Source: Liquorilactobacillus hordei DSM 19519
GTDB taxonomy: Bacteria > Bacillota > Bacilli > Lactobacillales > Lactobacillaceae
DNA length: 64,000 bases
Direction: 5' to 3'
NCBI RefSeq assembly: GCF_019443985.1
Contig: NZ_CP049303.1
Location: 992,001 to 1,056,000 of the forward strand
The notes beneath the pieces were generated by a model. It did no database searches. It was not told where the DNA came from and saw only the letters and a list, made by a program, of their open reading frames with translations. Made by a program: the position numbers and the translations under genes. Shown here in pieces: positions 26,050 through 35,145 of the stretch (positions within the stretch are counted from its first letter, which is position 1; every line of letters starts with the position of its first letter).

Positions 26050-28252
26050 TATTTATGGATATGGTCACTTTGTTGACAGCCATTTTGATATTTCAAGAGA
26101 TTTTCAAATCATTACAGGTGAAAATGAATCTGGAAAATCTACATTCAAGTCGTTCATTAGCTCAATTTTATTTGGATTTCCAACTAAACGTGAAAAAAGT
26201 GAGAATTATGCACCTAAAAAAGGTAGTATTTATGGTGGTAATTTATTAATTACGCAACGTGGTCATAAATATGTAATTGAACGCATTAATAGCGATAAGG
26301 GTAGTAATTTATCTATTATGGATAAGCAAACAGGCGAGAAAGTTCCAGAAAGTTTATTAAAAAAATGGTTATCAGGAATTGACAAGCAATTGTTCAATGA
26401 AATTTATGCTGTAAATCAATCTAGTTTGCACGCAGTGTTAGATCTAAAACCTGATGAACTTGAAAAAAATTTTTATAGCATTGCAACTAGTGGAAGTCAG
26501 GAGATTTTTGAGACACAAAAAAAGTTTATGAAAGTAGCTGGAGAACTTTATAAACCTAATGGAAGAGTACCTGAAATTAATGTAATGCTCAAAGAGTATG
26601 ATGAACAGCAAAAGCAAACACAACATTTGATTAATAAGTTAGATGAGTCAAAAGACCTTGATAAGAAAATTAGTGAATTGCAAGAACAAAATGCAACAAT
26701 TTTACAAGAGAAAAAACAATACGAACAGGACTTTTTAGAGTTGCAACAGTTAAGTTCATCATGGGATGTATACCAAGATGTACTTCTTACTTCTCGAAAG
26801 GTTACAGATCCTGTGTCAAAAATTACGATAGAGACATTTGAAAGAGTACAGTTTCAGCATAATAAGATAAGTGCACTTGAAGAGAATCTCAGCAGCATAG
26901 AAAAACAAATAGAAAATATAAAATTACAATTAAAAGAAAAAGATTTCATAGAATTGAATTTCTATTTACAAAACAAAGAGGATTTTGATAACCTATTTGA
27001 TTCACTGAATTCTTCAAAAAATCTAACTAGACATGAGACCGTTAATTCTGAAAGATTAAGCAGAAGAAATAAAAATTTAAGAAACAACAAAGTGAGTTTG
27101 ATATTTCTTGGTATATTTGTCTTATCCTTATTAATGTTAATTTTTGTTTCTAATGTGCCATTTAAAATTAGTGGAATAATAGGTATAATTATTGGTGTTT
27201 ATGGTTTCAATAAGGAATTAAAAAAGGATTCAAGTGTTGAATCTCAGCCAATTTCCGAGCAAAATAAGTTTGATTTTTGTAGAGAAAAATTAAAACTGAC
27301 CAATGATTACTCAGAAAATTTGGAGAAAATATTTAATTTTCAACGTCAATTTAAAGAACAACAAAATTTTAAGAATGAGTTTGAAACAAGGAAAACTTTC
27401 CTGAATCAAGAGCGAACTGCTAAACTATCTAAATTAAGGGAAGAGCAAATTATATTTGACACTCAGTTAGAAGAGGTTGAATACGATAATTTTGACAGTT
27501 TTAGGAGCATGTATTTCCAACAACAAAATCAAATTGAAGTGGAAAGCAAATTGCAAGGGTTGAAATCACAACTCTCAAGGAATGTTATTAATAATTTAAA
27601 AAGGTTTTCGAGTAAAAGAGAAATTGAAGAAGAAAAAAATCTAATAAGCAATAAGATTAATTTGAAAAGAATTGATAGTGAGGACAAGACTGCGCAACTA
27701 ATTAGTTACAAAATGCAATTAGAAAAGATTGGTAATTCAAATGAGATAGCTATTTTGCAACAAGAAGCGGCTAATCAAAGAGCACGGATTAACACAAAAA
27801 TAGAAGACTGGTTATCTTTGGTGCTTTCTACTAAATGGCTGGATGAGTATTTAAGTAAATTATCAAAGGATAGATTGCCGCAAATTATCGAACTTTCAAC
27901 TCGTTTTTTTGAGAAATTAACAAGAGGTCACTTTATTAGTATCGTGTTAGAAAAAACTCAATTTTTGTTTCTGACTAAAGATAATCAAGAATTTAAGGTA
28001 AATGAGCTATCAAGAGCGACGGCAGAACAATTGTATTTATCATTGAGATTAGCATTTGTAGTTACTTTTAATAAAAAAATAGGTTTACCCATTATAATAG
28101 ATGATGGCTTTGTGAATTTCGATAAAAAGCGTAAGATTCAAATTATTGATTTATTACTAGAAATTAGTAGTGAGACACAAATATTATGTTTTACGGTCGA
28201 TATTTCTGTAATGTGTGATAAAGTAAGTTACGAAGAAATCTTAGTTATTTAG
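26030..28252 (+). CDS. yhaN: Rad50/SbcC-like ATPase YhaN
   Basis: A 740-residue SMC-like protein. The N-terminal ATPase half starts MKILEANIYGYGHF with Walker A GENESGKST; the C-terminal half has the signature-like LSRATAEQLYLSLRLAFV and IIIDDGFVNFD (Walker B). Between are two long coiled-coil segments and a hydrophobic pair (about 350-390, SLIFLGIFVLSLLMLIFV then IIGIIIGVYGF), giving a membrane-anchored form. It is shorter than the Bacillus YhaN I remember (about 960 residues). I use ATG 26030; a TTG at 26012 is also in frame. Confidence 0.88.
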   Translation: MKILEANIYGYGHFVDSHFDISRDFQIITGENESGKSTFKSFISSILFGFPTKREKSENYAPKKGSIYGGNLLITQRGHKYVIERINSDKGSNLSIMDKQTGEKVPESLLKKWLSGIDKQLFNEIYAVNQSSLHAVLDLKPDELEKNFYSIATSGSQEIFETQKKFMKVAGELYKPNGRVPEINVMLKEYDEQQKQTQHLINKLDESKDLDKKISELQEQNATILQEKKQYEQDFLELQQLSSSWDVYQDVLLTSRKVTDPVSKITIETFERVQFQHNKISALEENLSSIEKQIENIKLQLKEKDFIELNFYLQNKEDFDNLFDSLNSSKNLTRHETVNSERLSRRNKNLRNNKVSLIFLGIFVLSLLMLIFVSNVPFKISGIIGIIIGVYGFNKELKKDSSVESQPISEQNKFDFCREKLKLTNDYSENLEKIFNFQRQFKEQQNFKNEFETRKTFLNQERTAKLSKLREEQIIFDTQLEEVEYDNFDSFRSMYFQQQNQIEVESKLQGLKSQLSRNVINNLKRFSSKREIEEEKNLISNKINLKRIDSEDKTAQLISYKMQLEKIGNSNEIAILQQEAANQRARINTKIEDWLSLVLSTKWLDEYLSKLSKDRLPQIIELSTRFFEKLTRGHFISIVLEKTQFLFLTKDNQEFKVNELSRATAEQLYLSLRLAFVVTFNKKIGLPIIIDDGFVNFDKKRKIQIIDLLLEISSETQILCFTVDISVMCDKVSYEEILVI

Positions 28253-28275
28253 AAGATTAAAAGGGAGGATTAAAT

Positions 28276-29232
28276 TTGAGTCAAAACAAGATATATGACT
28301 ATGCAGTAGATGAAAATATGGAATTATTCATGTTAATAAAATCTGCGGATGTTAGAATTGCAAAAAATGGTAATAAGTTTATTGCTTTTATGTTTACTGA
28401 TAGTTCCGGTGAAATAAGTGCAAAATTTTGGGATGCATCTGAAGATGATATTGCTTCTTTTGTTCCAGGTAAAATTGTTTTTGTTAAGGGGAAAAGGGAA
28501 GTTTATCAAGGAAATCCGCAAGTTAAGATATTTAAAATGCGTTTGGCAACAGAACAGGAACCAAATAATGTCAATACTTTTGTAAAAAAAGCTCCGGTTT
28601 CTGTGGATGAAATGGAAGATGAATTTAACGCCGCACTTTTTGAGATTACCAATGCTAATTGGAATCGTGTAGTAAGATATCTTTTATCGGAATATCACGA
28701 TCAATTTTTCAGTTATCCTGCAGCTAAAAAAAATCATCATGCATTTGCTGGAGGTCTTGCCTTCCATACGTTATCGATGTTGAGGTTAGCACATGCAATT
28801 GTAAAGGAGTATGAGGACATTAACGCACCATTACTGTATGCAGGAGCAATTTTACATGATCTAGGTAAGGTAATTGAATTATCAGGGCCGGTCGCAACAC
28901 AGTATACTTTAGCTGGTAATTTAATAGGTCATATTGTACTTATTGATGAACAGATCGTTAAAGCTGCCGATAAGTTGAAGATTGATTTTGAGAATGAAGA
29001 CATGATTCTACTTCGCCACATGATTTTATCACATCATGGTCTACTAGAATATGGTTCACCAGTCCAACCTCATCTTTTAGAAGCTGAAGTCTTACATCAA
29101 ATTGATCAACTAGATGCCTCTATTCAAATGTTAAGGGGAACACTTGGACATACTGAACCTGGAACATTTTCTGAAAGAATTTTTGGAATGGATGGTAGAA
29201 ATTTTTATCGTCCTACTGGAAGTAAAGATTAA
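28276..29232 (+). CDS. yhaM: 3'-5' exoribonuclease YhaM
   Basis: A 318-residue nuclease with an N-terminal OB-fold (about 15-100) and an HD domain (about 155-280) containing HHAFAGGLAFHTLSML and LHDLGKV. Bacillus YhaM degrades RNA and single-stranded DNA from 3' ends. The TTG start follows GGGAGG by 8 bases. It closes the yhaO-yhaN-yhaM run. Confidence 0.93.
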   Translation: MSQNKIYDYAVDENMELFMLIKSADVRIAKNGNKFIAFMFTDSSGEISAKFWDASEDDIASFVPGKIVFVKGKREVYQGNPQVKIFKMRLATEQEPNNVNTFVKKAPVSVDEMEDEFNAALFEITNANWNRVVRYLLSEYHDQFFSYPAAKKNHHAFAGGLAFHTLSMLRLAHAIVKEYEDINAPLLYAGAILHDLGKVIELSGPVATQYTLAGNLIGHIVLIDEQIVKAADKLKIDFENEDMILLRHMILSHHGLLEYGSPVQPHLLEAEVLHQIDQLDASIQMLRGTLGHTEPGTFSERIFGMDGRNFYRPTGSKD

Positions 29233-29277
29233 TTATAGAATTAGCCCGATAGAATAAAAAATTTTCATTTTATTTGT

Positions 29278-29332
29278 ATGTAGTATTTCTCAACAGTTAG
29301 ATTTTCGATCTTACTGTTGAGAAATACTACAT
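29278..29332. terminator. Long hairpin after yhaM
   Basis: Arms of 24 bp (ATGTAGTATTTCTCAACAG and complement) with a single mismatch enclose a 7-base loop, with T/A-rich edges. This can end yhaM transcription and may also act on the opposite strand. It does not share the arms of the dispersed family. Confidence 0.75.
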
Positions 29333-29458
29333 TTTTAATAAGGGGTACTTTTTAATAAATGAAATTTAAATGCAGTACTTAAAATTGCAATAATATAATA
29401 GACAGAAAGAACTATAAATGTGAATTACATTGAATAACTTGAAGACATTTACTGGAAA
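29333..29458. other. Noncoding spacer between yhaM and tRNA-Leu
   Basis: The whole gap from 29233 to 29654 has no gene: hairpin at 29278-29332, terminator at 29459-29500, and a trailer before the tRNA. In this stretch there is only a TATAAT-like hexamer near 29394 on the + strand with no good -35. Confidence 0.5.
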
Positions 29459-29500
29459 TTAAAAAAGCAAATGAACATTATAATCAAGTTCATTTGCTTT
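29459..29500 (-). terminator. Terminator of the tRNA-Leu transcript
   Basis: AAAGCAAATGAAC and GTTCATTTGCTTT are perfect 13-bp arms. On the minus strand the stem is followed by six or more Ts, so it ends transcription coming from tRNA-Leu about 155 bases upstream. Confidence 0.75.
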
Positions 29501-29654
29501 GATGAGCCGAGCAACACAATAATGATAGAGAAATAAGCTAACTTTCTCTTCTTATTATAAATATAGACTTTTTTGCAAAATAAAAAGCTTCAAAAGATAA
29601 TGCACAAACGTTGCACATATAACTCTTGAAACTCTTTAAAAGGGTGTTCTTATA

Positions 29655-29738
29655 TGCCCTCGGCAGGAGTCGAACCTGTACTTGGAAACCCAAACAGCGA
29701 CCTGAACGCTGCGCGTCTGCCAATTCCGCCACGAGGGC
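29655..29738 (-). tRNA. tRNA-Leu (anticodon CAG)
   Basis: An 84-nt type II tRNA. The minus strand begins GCCCTCGTGGCGGAATTGGC and ends in GCCGAGGGC plus A; the acceptor stem pairs fully. The anticodon loop TTCAGGT gives CAG (29702-29704), and a long variable arm is present, as in Leu tRNAs. The CCA end is not encoded. Confidence 0.95.
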
Positions 29739-29756
29739 AAATAACAATACCCGCAT

Positions 29757-29762
29757 ATTATA
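29757..29762 (-). promoter_or_regulatory. -10 element of tRNA-Leu
   Basis: TATAAT on the minus strand, 18 bases before the first tRNA base; the -35 region (TTTTAT) is weak. Confidence 0.6.
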
Positions 29763-29955
29763 CAACAAATTAATATTAAATAAAAGGATAAAAAAACGAA
29801 ACACTTGCATACTAGTTGATTAACATTTAAAATTAAGTAAAGGAAAGCGCAAACAATTTTATCTTGAAAATTAAGATTACTTAATGAAATAGCTAGTTAA
29901 AGTAAAATTTTGGGATAAAATGTTACAATAAGCAGAGATGTTAGGGGTGATCTCA

Positions 29956-30405
29956 ATGGAACAAAAATATCGTAGTATTCTGGTTCCGGTTGATGGTTCG
30001 AAGAATGCGGAGAAAGCCTTGAAAAAGGCAATTGAAGTCGCAAAAAGGAATAACGGAAGAGTTGAAATTCTGAACGTTATTGATACGAAACAATTTACAA
30101 ATAATTTTGGTGGGCTTGTTAGTATGTCAGGAGATATTATTTATTCTACTTTTGAAGCAGTTCAGCAATATCTTGGAAAGTTAAAGGAAAATATTGCAAA
30201 AGAAGATGGATTTACTAATGTGGGCGTTCATGCAAGATTTGGTTCTCCTAAGGTAGTTATTGCTCGTGACTTTATAGAGGATTATCCAATTGATTTAATT
30301 ATTCTGGGGAAAACAGGAATGTCTGCAGTTGGACGAATATTTGTAGGAGCCGTCACGGATGGCGTTGTGAGGACCGCAAAATGTGATGTGCTTGTTGTAA
30401 GCTGA
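29956..30405 (+). CDS. Universal stress protein UspA family
   Basis: A 149-residue single Usp domain: SILVPVDGSKNAEKAL at the start and the ATP-binding GKTGMSAVGRIFVG near residues 115-128. Such proteins are cytosolic dimers that bind ATP and help cells survive stress and energy limitation. I use ATG 29956, 6 bases after AGGGGTG, rather than the ATG at 29938. The next gene is a small membrane protein 15 bases away, likely cotranscribed. Confidence 0.9.
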   Translation: MEQKYRSILVPVDGSKNAEKALKKAIEVAKRNNGRVEILNVIDTKQFTNNFGGLVSMSGDIIYSTFEAVQQYLGKLKENIAKEDGFTNVGVHARFGSPKVVIARDFIEDYPIDLIILGKTGMSAVGRIFVGAVTDGVVRTAKCDVLVVS

Positions 30406-30420
30406 AAGTGAGGTAATAAA

Positions 30421-30753
30421 ATGTCGACATTAGAAATAATTGCTTTATTCAGTTTAATATTGTTAATGGGTTATAATATCAGATTAGGTTTAATGGTGAA
30501 GAAGTTACGTGACAAATTAAGTAAGGGTAAAGAGATTGAACTTACAGAGTCCACTAACAAAGAAATTATTGATGCAATAAAGACAAGAAAAAAATGGACA
30601 ATTTTGAGTCAATGTTTATTTTGGATATCAATTGTTATGATGTTATATGGATCAATGGGATTGTTAATATATTTTCTAGATTTATATACTATTGCAGTGA
30701 TTTATATAAATCTTGTAAATCGAAAAGTCTTTACTGAACTTATAAAATTGTAA
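30421..30753 (+). CDS. Small membrane protein of unknown function
   Basis: A 110-residue protein not recognised. One membrane helix is near residues 4-22, then a charged segment (about 25-58, rich in K and E) and one or two helices at about 60-98 (LSQCLFWISIVMMLYG, LYTIAVIYINLV). It directly follows uspA with GTGAGGT as RBS. A terminator follows, so the unit is uspA plus this gene. Role unknown. Confidence 0.65.
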   Translation: MSTLEIIALFSLILLMGYNIRLGLMVKKLRDKLSKGKEIELTESTNKEIIDAIKTRKKWTILSQCLFWISIVMMLYGSMGLLIYFLDLYTIAVIYINLVNRKVFTELIKL

Positions 30754-30774
30754 TTAAGGGTAATTAGGGAAGAT

Positions 30775-30809
30775 AAAGCTGGGGTAGTTTTCTTAACCTT
30801 GGCTTTTTT
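30775..30809 (+). terminator. Terminator after the uspA unit
   Basis: AAGCTGGGGT pairs with ACCTTGGCTT (including G-U pairs), followed by six Ts. Confidence 0.7.
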
Positions 30810-30883
30810 ACTGGAACAAATTATATATAAGATACATTTAAAGACAAGTTTTAAGAAGCATAAGATGAATTGAGGAATAATCA

Positions 30884-31300
30884 ATGGGAAATTTTACAAA
30901 ATATAGTAAGATCTTAATTAATAGTTTGGCATCATTTTTAATTTTATTAGCATTAGCACAATTAATTATTCCAACTAGTTGGAAATTGTTAGTGGATTAT
31001 TATTTAATCAGTAATTTTTTATTACTAAATCCTTTCAATATGATGGGGGTCGAAGTAAAAGAAGATACTAAGATTATTACTGATTCTATGAGTAGAACAA
31101 AAAAAACGGTTGAAGAACCCGAAACTGTTGTAGAGTCAGAAACAACGGACCAAATGTTGAAAAGATCTAAGAGAAAAACATCTCAGGAAAATGATACAAG
31201 AGATATTTTATTGAACTTTTTTTTAAGTTTTACGAAGCACTGTTTTTTGTTAATTGCAGCGCCCATAATTTTTATGCAAAGAATGTTGCTAGGTAATTAA
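30884..31300 (+). CDS. Small membrane protein of unknown function, charged middle
   Basis: A 138-residue protein not recognised. A membrane helix lies at about 12-30 (SLASFLILLALAQLII), then a hydrophilic E/T/K-rich loop (about 55-100), then a second helix at about 108-132. A ribosome binding site (GAGGAA) precedes the ATG. Codon use is AT-rich like its neighbours. It stands between a terminator and the permease promoter, so it appears monocistronic. Confidence 0.6.
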   Translation: MGNFTKYSKILINSLASFLILLALAQLIIPTSWKLLVDYYLISNFLLLNPFNMMGVEVKEDTKIITDSMSRTKKTVEEPETVVESETTDQMLKRSKRKTSQENDTRDILLNFFLSFTKHCFLLIAAPIIFMQRMLLGN

Positions 31301-31397
31301 GAAAATATGTTTGTTAATAAAATTAAGACGGAGGAGCTTTATTCTTGCTTTTATTAAGAAATGATGAGTTTTTTACAGGTTAAAATTAGTCTGACGG

Positions 31398-31425
31398 TTG
31401 ACTTCTCTAATATTCTTGATATAAT
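31398..31425 (+). promoter_or_regulatory. Promoter of the amino acid permease gene
   Basis: TTGACT, 16-base spacer, TATAAT; the start codon is 34 bases downstream. Confidence 0.8.
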
Positions 31426-31458
31426 TTTATTATTTATTAATTTATTGGAGGAGTTTTA

Positions 31459-32901
31459 ATGGGAAAGTTTTTAAAAAGGTTGCTTTTGAAAGAAGATCCA
31501 AATGTTTATCAAGTTAAGGATGCACATTTATCTCAAGTGCTGACTGTCAAAGACTTTTTAGCATTAGGAGTTGGAACAATTGTTTCAACGTCTATATTTA
31601 CTCTTCCTGGAGTAGTTGCTGCTACACATGCTGGGCCAGCTGTTGTTATTTCATTCTTGTTAGCGGCTGTTGTTGCTGGACTTGTAGCATTTGCTTATGC
31701 TGAAATGTCTTCTGTCATGCCCTTTGCCGGGTCGGCATATTCATGGATAAATGTTATTTTTGGTGAATTTTTTGCATGGATTGCTGGTTGGGCTCTCTTG
31801 GCAGAATATTTTATTGCAGTTGCTTTTGTTGCATCTGGAATATCGGCTAATTTTCGTGGATTAGTAGAACCACTTGGAGTTAATTTTCCAAAACAACTTG
31901 CGAATGCCTTTGGTACTGAGGGTGGAGTTATTGATTTGGTTGCTATGATTGTAGTTTTGTTAGTTGCTATTTTATTATCAAGGGGCATTTCAGGAGTAGC
32001 ACGAGTTGAGAATCTTTTGGTTGTTCTTAAAGTATTAGCAATTATTTTATTTGTAATCGTTGGAATGACTGCTTTACATAAAGCTAATTATTTTCCTTTT
32101 ATTCCTAAGTATCATCAAAATGCGGATGGTTCTGCTTTTGGTGGATGGCAAGGTATTTACGCAGGAATATCGGCAATTTTTCTTTCATATATTGGATTTG
32201 ATTCGATTGCAGCTAATTCAGCTGAAGCAAAGGATCCTCAAAAAACAATGCCACGTGGAATTTTGGGTTCGTTGTTAATAGCCGTTGTATTGTTTGTTGT
32301 TGTATCTTTAGTAATTGTAGGAATGTTCAAGTATACTAATTACGCAAACAATGCTGAACCAATTGGCTGGGCTCTTCGCCAGAGTGGTCATCCGATTGTA
32401 GCAACGGTTGTGCAAACAATTGCGGTGGTTGGAATGTTCACAGCATTGATTGGAATGATGTTAGCAGGTTCACGTTTACTGTATTCATTTGGTAGGGATG
32501 GGATGCTTCCCAAATGGTTAGGAAAATTAAATAAAGATAAACTACCAAATAATGCTACACTTACACTTTCAACAATCGGAATTGTGATTGGTGCATTGTT
32601 CCCCTTTGCATTCTTGGCACAATTGATTTCCGCTGGAACATTGATTGCTTTTATGTTTGTTTCCATTGGAATTTATGCATTAAGATCACGTGAAGGCAAG
32701 GATTTACCAAAACCAGGTTTTAAAATGCCATTCTACCCAGTTTTACCAGCACTTGCTTTTCTTGGTGCTTTTGTAGTTTTTTGGGGACTAGGAAATGATG
32801 CTAAGATGTATGCTATACTATGGTTCTTTATTGGATTAATAATTTATTTTGCATATGGCATCAAGCATTCATATTTAGGAAAGAAAAACAAAGAAAATTA
32901 G
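31459..32901 (+). CDS. APC-superfamily amino acid permease (YfnA/CAT type)
   Basis: A 480-residue protein with about 12 membrane helices. The first helix has GVGTIVSTSIFTLPG, the substrate-loop signature of APC transporters; ISAIFLSYIGFDSIAANSAEAKDP is typical of helix 6 in the cationic amino acid transporter (YfnA/YhdG) group. It imports or exchanges an amino acid across the cell membrane; specificity cannot be read. RBS GGAGGAG is strong. A 22-bp palindromic terminator follows after about 110 bases. Confidence 0.9.
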   Translation: MGKFLKRLLLKEDPNVYQVKDAHLSQVLTVKDFLALGVGTIVSTSIFTLPGVVAATHAGPAVVISFLLAAVVAGLVAFAYAEMSSVMPFAGSAYSWINVIFGEFFAWIAGWALLAEYFIAVAFVASGISANFRGLVEPLGVNFPKQLANAFGTEGGVIDLVAMIVVLLVAILLSRGISGVARVENLLVVLKVLAIILFVIVGMTALHKANYFPFIPKYHQNADGSAFGGWQGIYAGISAIFLSYIGFDSIAANSAEAKDPQKTMPRGILGSLLIAVVLFVVVSLVIVGMFKYTNYANNAEPIGWALRQSGHPIVATVVQTIAVVGMFTALIGMMLAGSRLLYSFGRDGMLPKWLGKLNKDKLPNNATLTLSTIGIVIGALFPFAFLAQLISAGTLIAFMFVSIGIYALRSREGKDLPKPGFKMPFYPVLPALAFLGAFVVFWGLGNDAKMYAILWFFIGLIIYFAYGIKHSYLGKKNKEN

Positions 32902-33012
32902 AAAGTATAATAAGAAAAAGTATGATATAAGTCGGGAAATTTGAGTACTAGCTTGAAATTACGAATATTGCGAGTAATTTGAAGTTGGGCAGAGAATTTT
33001 GACTTATGGAAC

Positions 33013-33060
33013 AAATAGAGGGAGTAATTCAAAGCAAACTTTGAATTACTCCCTCTATTT
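33013..33060. terminator. Perfect 22-bp bidirectional terminator
   Basis: AAATAGAGGGAGTAATTC and its complement form a perfect 22-bp stem with CAAA loop, between the convergent permease (+) and nucleotidyltransferase (-) genes. Outer GAGGGAGT resembles the dispersed hairpin family only loosely. Confidence 0.9.
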
Positions 33061-33075
33061 ACCATGGATATTAAA

Positions 33076-33633
33076 TTATTCTACAAAGAAGGTAAGTGAT
33101 GACCACTTCTTTTGCCAGTTCTTATTGGTAACTCGTGTTTTAAATTGCTTTAGTAGCATCTTATCTGACTGAAAACGAGGTGTTGGGTGTATTTCAAAAT
33201 TAAAAAGATGTTCCAAGGAGAATGGAGCAATGATAGCAGGTTCGGAATCATTTAGATTCACTGCAATGCTGTTGCAGGTCTCCGGTACCTTTTTCAAAGC
33301 TGACTCAATGTTTTTCCCGAATGGTTGCAATGATTTTGCATCATTTAAGCATACATTTTCAATATTCCACAAATATTTGGAATATTTTTGTGAAAAAATT
33401 GCTTTTCTTGTCAAGAATTGTTCATATGATTCACCGGCGTCAGCATAAAGAACATCAATATTTTCTAGAACTAGATTGGTCTTTTTTGATGATAAATTAT
33501 TCCAAACGATTGTCCGAATTGTACCACTGCAAACATATGCAGTACTCAGGTGCTCCTTTTTTAAAATTTTAAAAATTTCAGTAAGCTCTGCATTATTAAC
33601 TAATATCTCAAGTAATTCTTTTTTATAGTTCAT
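33076..33633 (-). CDS. Nucleotidyltransferase-like protein (COG3575/DUF925 family)
   Basis: A 185-residue protein. The motif TIRTIVWNNLSS followed by LENIDVLYAD is the nucleotidyltransferase-like core of the COG3575/DUF925 family, with the conserved pair of acidic residues in IDVLYAD. PFSLEHLFNFEIHPTPRF matches the family C-terminus. Function is unknown. I use ATG at 33633, 6 bases after GGAGG on the minus strand; an ATG at 33639 abuts that site. Cytosolic, no partner nearby. Confidence 0.8.
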   Translation of the reverse strand: MNYKKELLEILVNNAELTEIFKILKKEHLSTAYVCSGTIRTIVWNNLSSKKTNLVLENIDVLYADAGESYEQFLTRKAIFSQKYSKYLWNIENVCLNDAKSLQPFGKNIESALKKVPETCNSIAVNLNDSEPAIIAPFSLEHLFNFEIHPTPRFQSDKMLLKQFKTRVTNKNWQKKWSSLTFFVE

Positions 33634-33767
33634 TAACATCCTCCGTAAAAATTGCTAAAGTTAATTGTAATGTTTTTTTGAAGAGAATGAAAGCCAATAT
33701 TTTTGAATAATTATTAAATCGTCAACAGTACTAGTGAAAATCAGTTAAAAATTTGGTATATTAATAT

Positions 33768-33782
33768 TTGAAAGCGTTTCAA
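33768..33782. promoter_or_regulatory. cre site (CcpA) overlapping the ackA transcription start
   Basis: TTGAAAGCGTTTCAA matches the catabolite-responsive element consensus (WTGNAANCGNWNNCW). A GTGAAA/TATATT promoter (33734-33762, 17-base spacer) places transcription initiation inside the cre. Confidence 0.8.
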
Positions 33783-33803
33783 ATATAGTGAGGGGGAATT
33801 TTT

Positions 33804-35024
33804 ATGTCAAAAATAATTGCAATTAATGCAGGAAGTTCAAGTTTAAAATTCAAACTATTTGAAATGAGTACAGAACAAGTATTAGCACAAGGTCTCTTCG
33901 ATAGAATTGGATTAGCAGAAGGTGAAATAAAAATTAAATATGGTGTTGGTGAGAAGTTTGAAACAAGGGAAGAAATAAAAAATCATTCTTATGCGGTCAA
34001 ACGTTTATTGGAACTGTTACTTGATTTGGAAATTATTCATGAATTCTCTGAAATAAAAGGGGTAGGACACCGCGTAGTTGCTGGTGGAGAATATTTTAAA
34101 CGATCAGTTGCTATTGACAGTAAAGTTATCAAGAAGATAAATTCTTTGGCAGAATATGCACCAATTCATAACCCTGCAAACTTGATGGGGATAAAAGCTT
34201 TTAAGAAAATTCTTCCAACTGCAGCTGCAGTTGCAGTTTTTGATACATCATTCCATCAAACAATGCCAAAAGAAAATTATATTTTTAGTGTGCCATACGA
34301 ATGGTATCAAAAGTATGGTGTAAGAAGGTATGGGGCACATGGAACTAGTCATCGCTATGTTGCAGATGTTGCGGCTAAAATCTTAAATCGTCCATTAGAG
34401 AAACTCAAATTAATCAGTTGTCATTTGGGTGCAGGAGCATCAATTTGTGCCATCAAGAATGGTAAGTCTTTTGATACTTCAATGGGATTTACTCCATTGA
34501 CAGGGATTACTATGGCTACACGTTCTGGAGATGCAGATGTTGCGATGTTATCGTTCATGATGCAAAAATTAGATATGCATTCCATGCCTGAAGCAATTTA
34601 TGATTTGAATAAGAAATCTGGATTATTGGGAATTTCAGGAGTGTCTTCTGATATGCGTGATGTTATGGCAAAAAGTAGTACAAATCCACGTGCTAAGCTT
34701 GCTGTCGATATTTTTGTTAAGGATATTGTGAAATATATAGGTTCATATACTGCCGAAATGGGTGGGGTCGATGGAATAATATTTACAGCCGGAATTGGAG
34801 AAAACTCTGCAGAAATTAGAAGCGAGGTTTTGAAAAAATTGTCCTATATGGGAATAATGGTTGATGAAGAGAGTAATGCAGTAAGAGGAGAGAATATTGT
34901 GATTTCTACTGAAGACTCAAAAGTCAAGGCACTTGTGATTCCAACCAATGAAGAATTAATGATTGCGCGCGATGTTGCTAAGATAATGACAAAAAAGAAT
35001 GTAAAAAGTGCTAAATTGGTATAG
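33804..35024 (+). CDS. ackA: Acetate kinase
   Basis: A 406-residue kinase that makes ATP from acetyl-phosphate, the last step to acetate. Motifs: NAGSSSLKFKLF at the start, VFDTSFHQTMP, YGAHGTSHRYV and FTAGIGENS. RBS is AGGGGG. No pta gene is adjacent. The cre site over the promoter points to carbon catabolite control by CcpA. A modest number of Lactobacillaceae carry more than one ackA, and I cannot tell whether this is the only one. Confidence 0.97.
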   Translation: MSKIIAINAGSSSLKFKLFEMSTEQVLAQGLFDRIGLAEGEIKIKYGVGEKFETREEIKNHSYAVKRLLELLLDLEIIHEFSEIKGVGHRVVAGGEYFKRSVAIDSKVIKKINSLAEYAPIHNPANLMGIKAFKKILPTAAAVAVFDTSFHQTMPKENYIFSVPYEWYQKYGVRRYGAHGTSHRYVADVAAKILNRPLEKLKLISCHLGAGASICAIKNGKSFDTSMGFTPLTGITMATRSGDADVAMLSFMMQKLDMHSMPEAIYDLNKKSGLLGISGVSSDMRDVMAKSSTNPRAKLAVDIFVKDIVKYIGSYTAEMGGVDGIIFTAGIGENSAEIRSEVLKKLSYMGIMVDEESNAVRGENIVISTEDSKVKALVIPTNEELMIARDVAKIMTKKNVKSAKLV

Positions 35025-35145
35025 CTAATTTATCCAAAAAAAATAAATTTGTAACGAAATCGTAACATAAAACTGTTCACAAATATGACAAAAAGTGTTA
35101 GATTATTCAAGTCGATAAAACAACTAATTTGGGAGGACTTTTGTC

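Noticed and set aside
29538..29823. Frames on both strands over tRNA-Leu
   Set aside because: The tRNA explains the sequence; the frames have no RBS.
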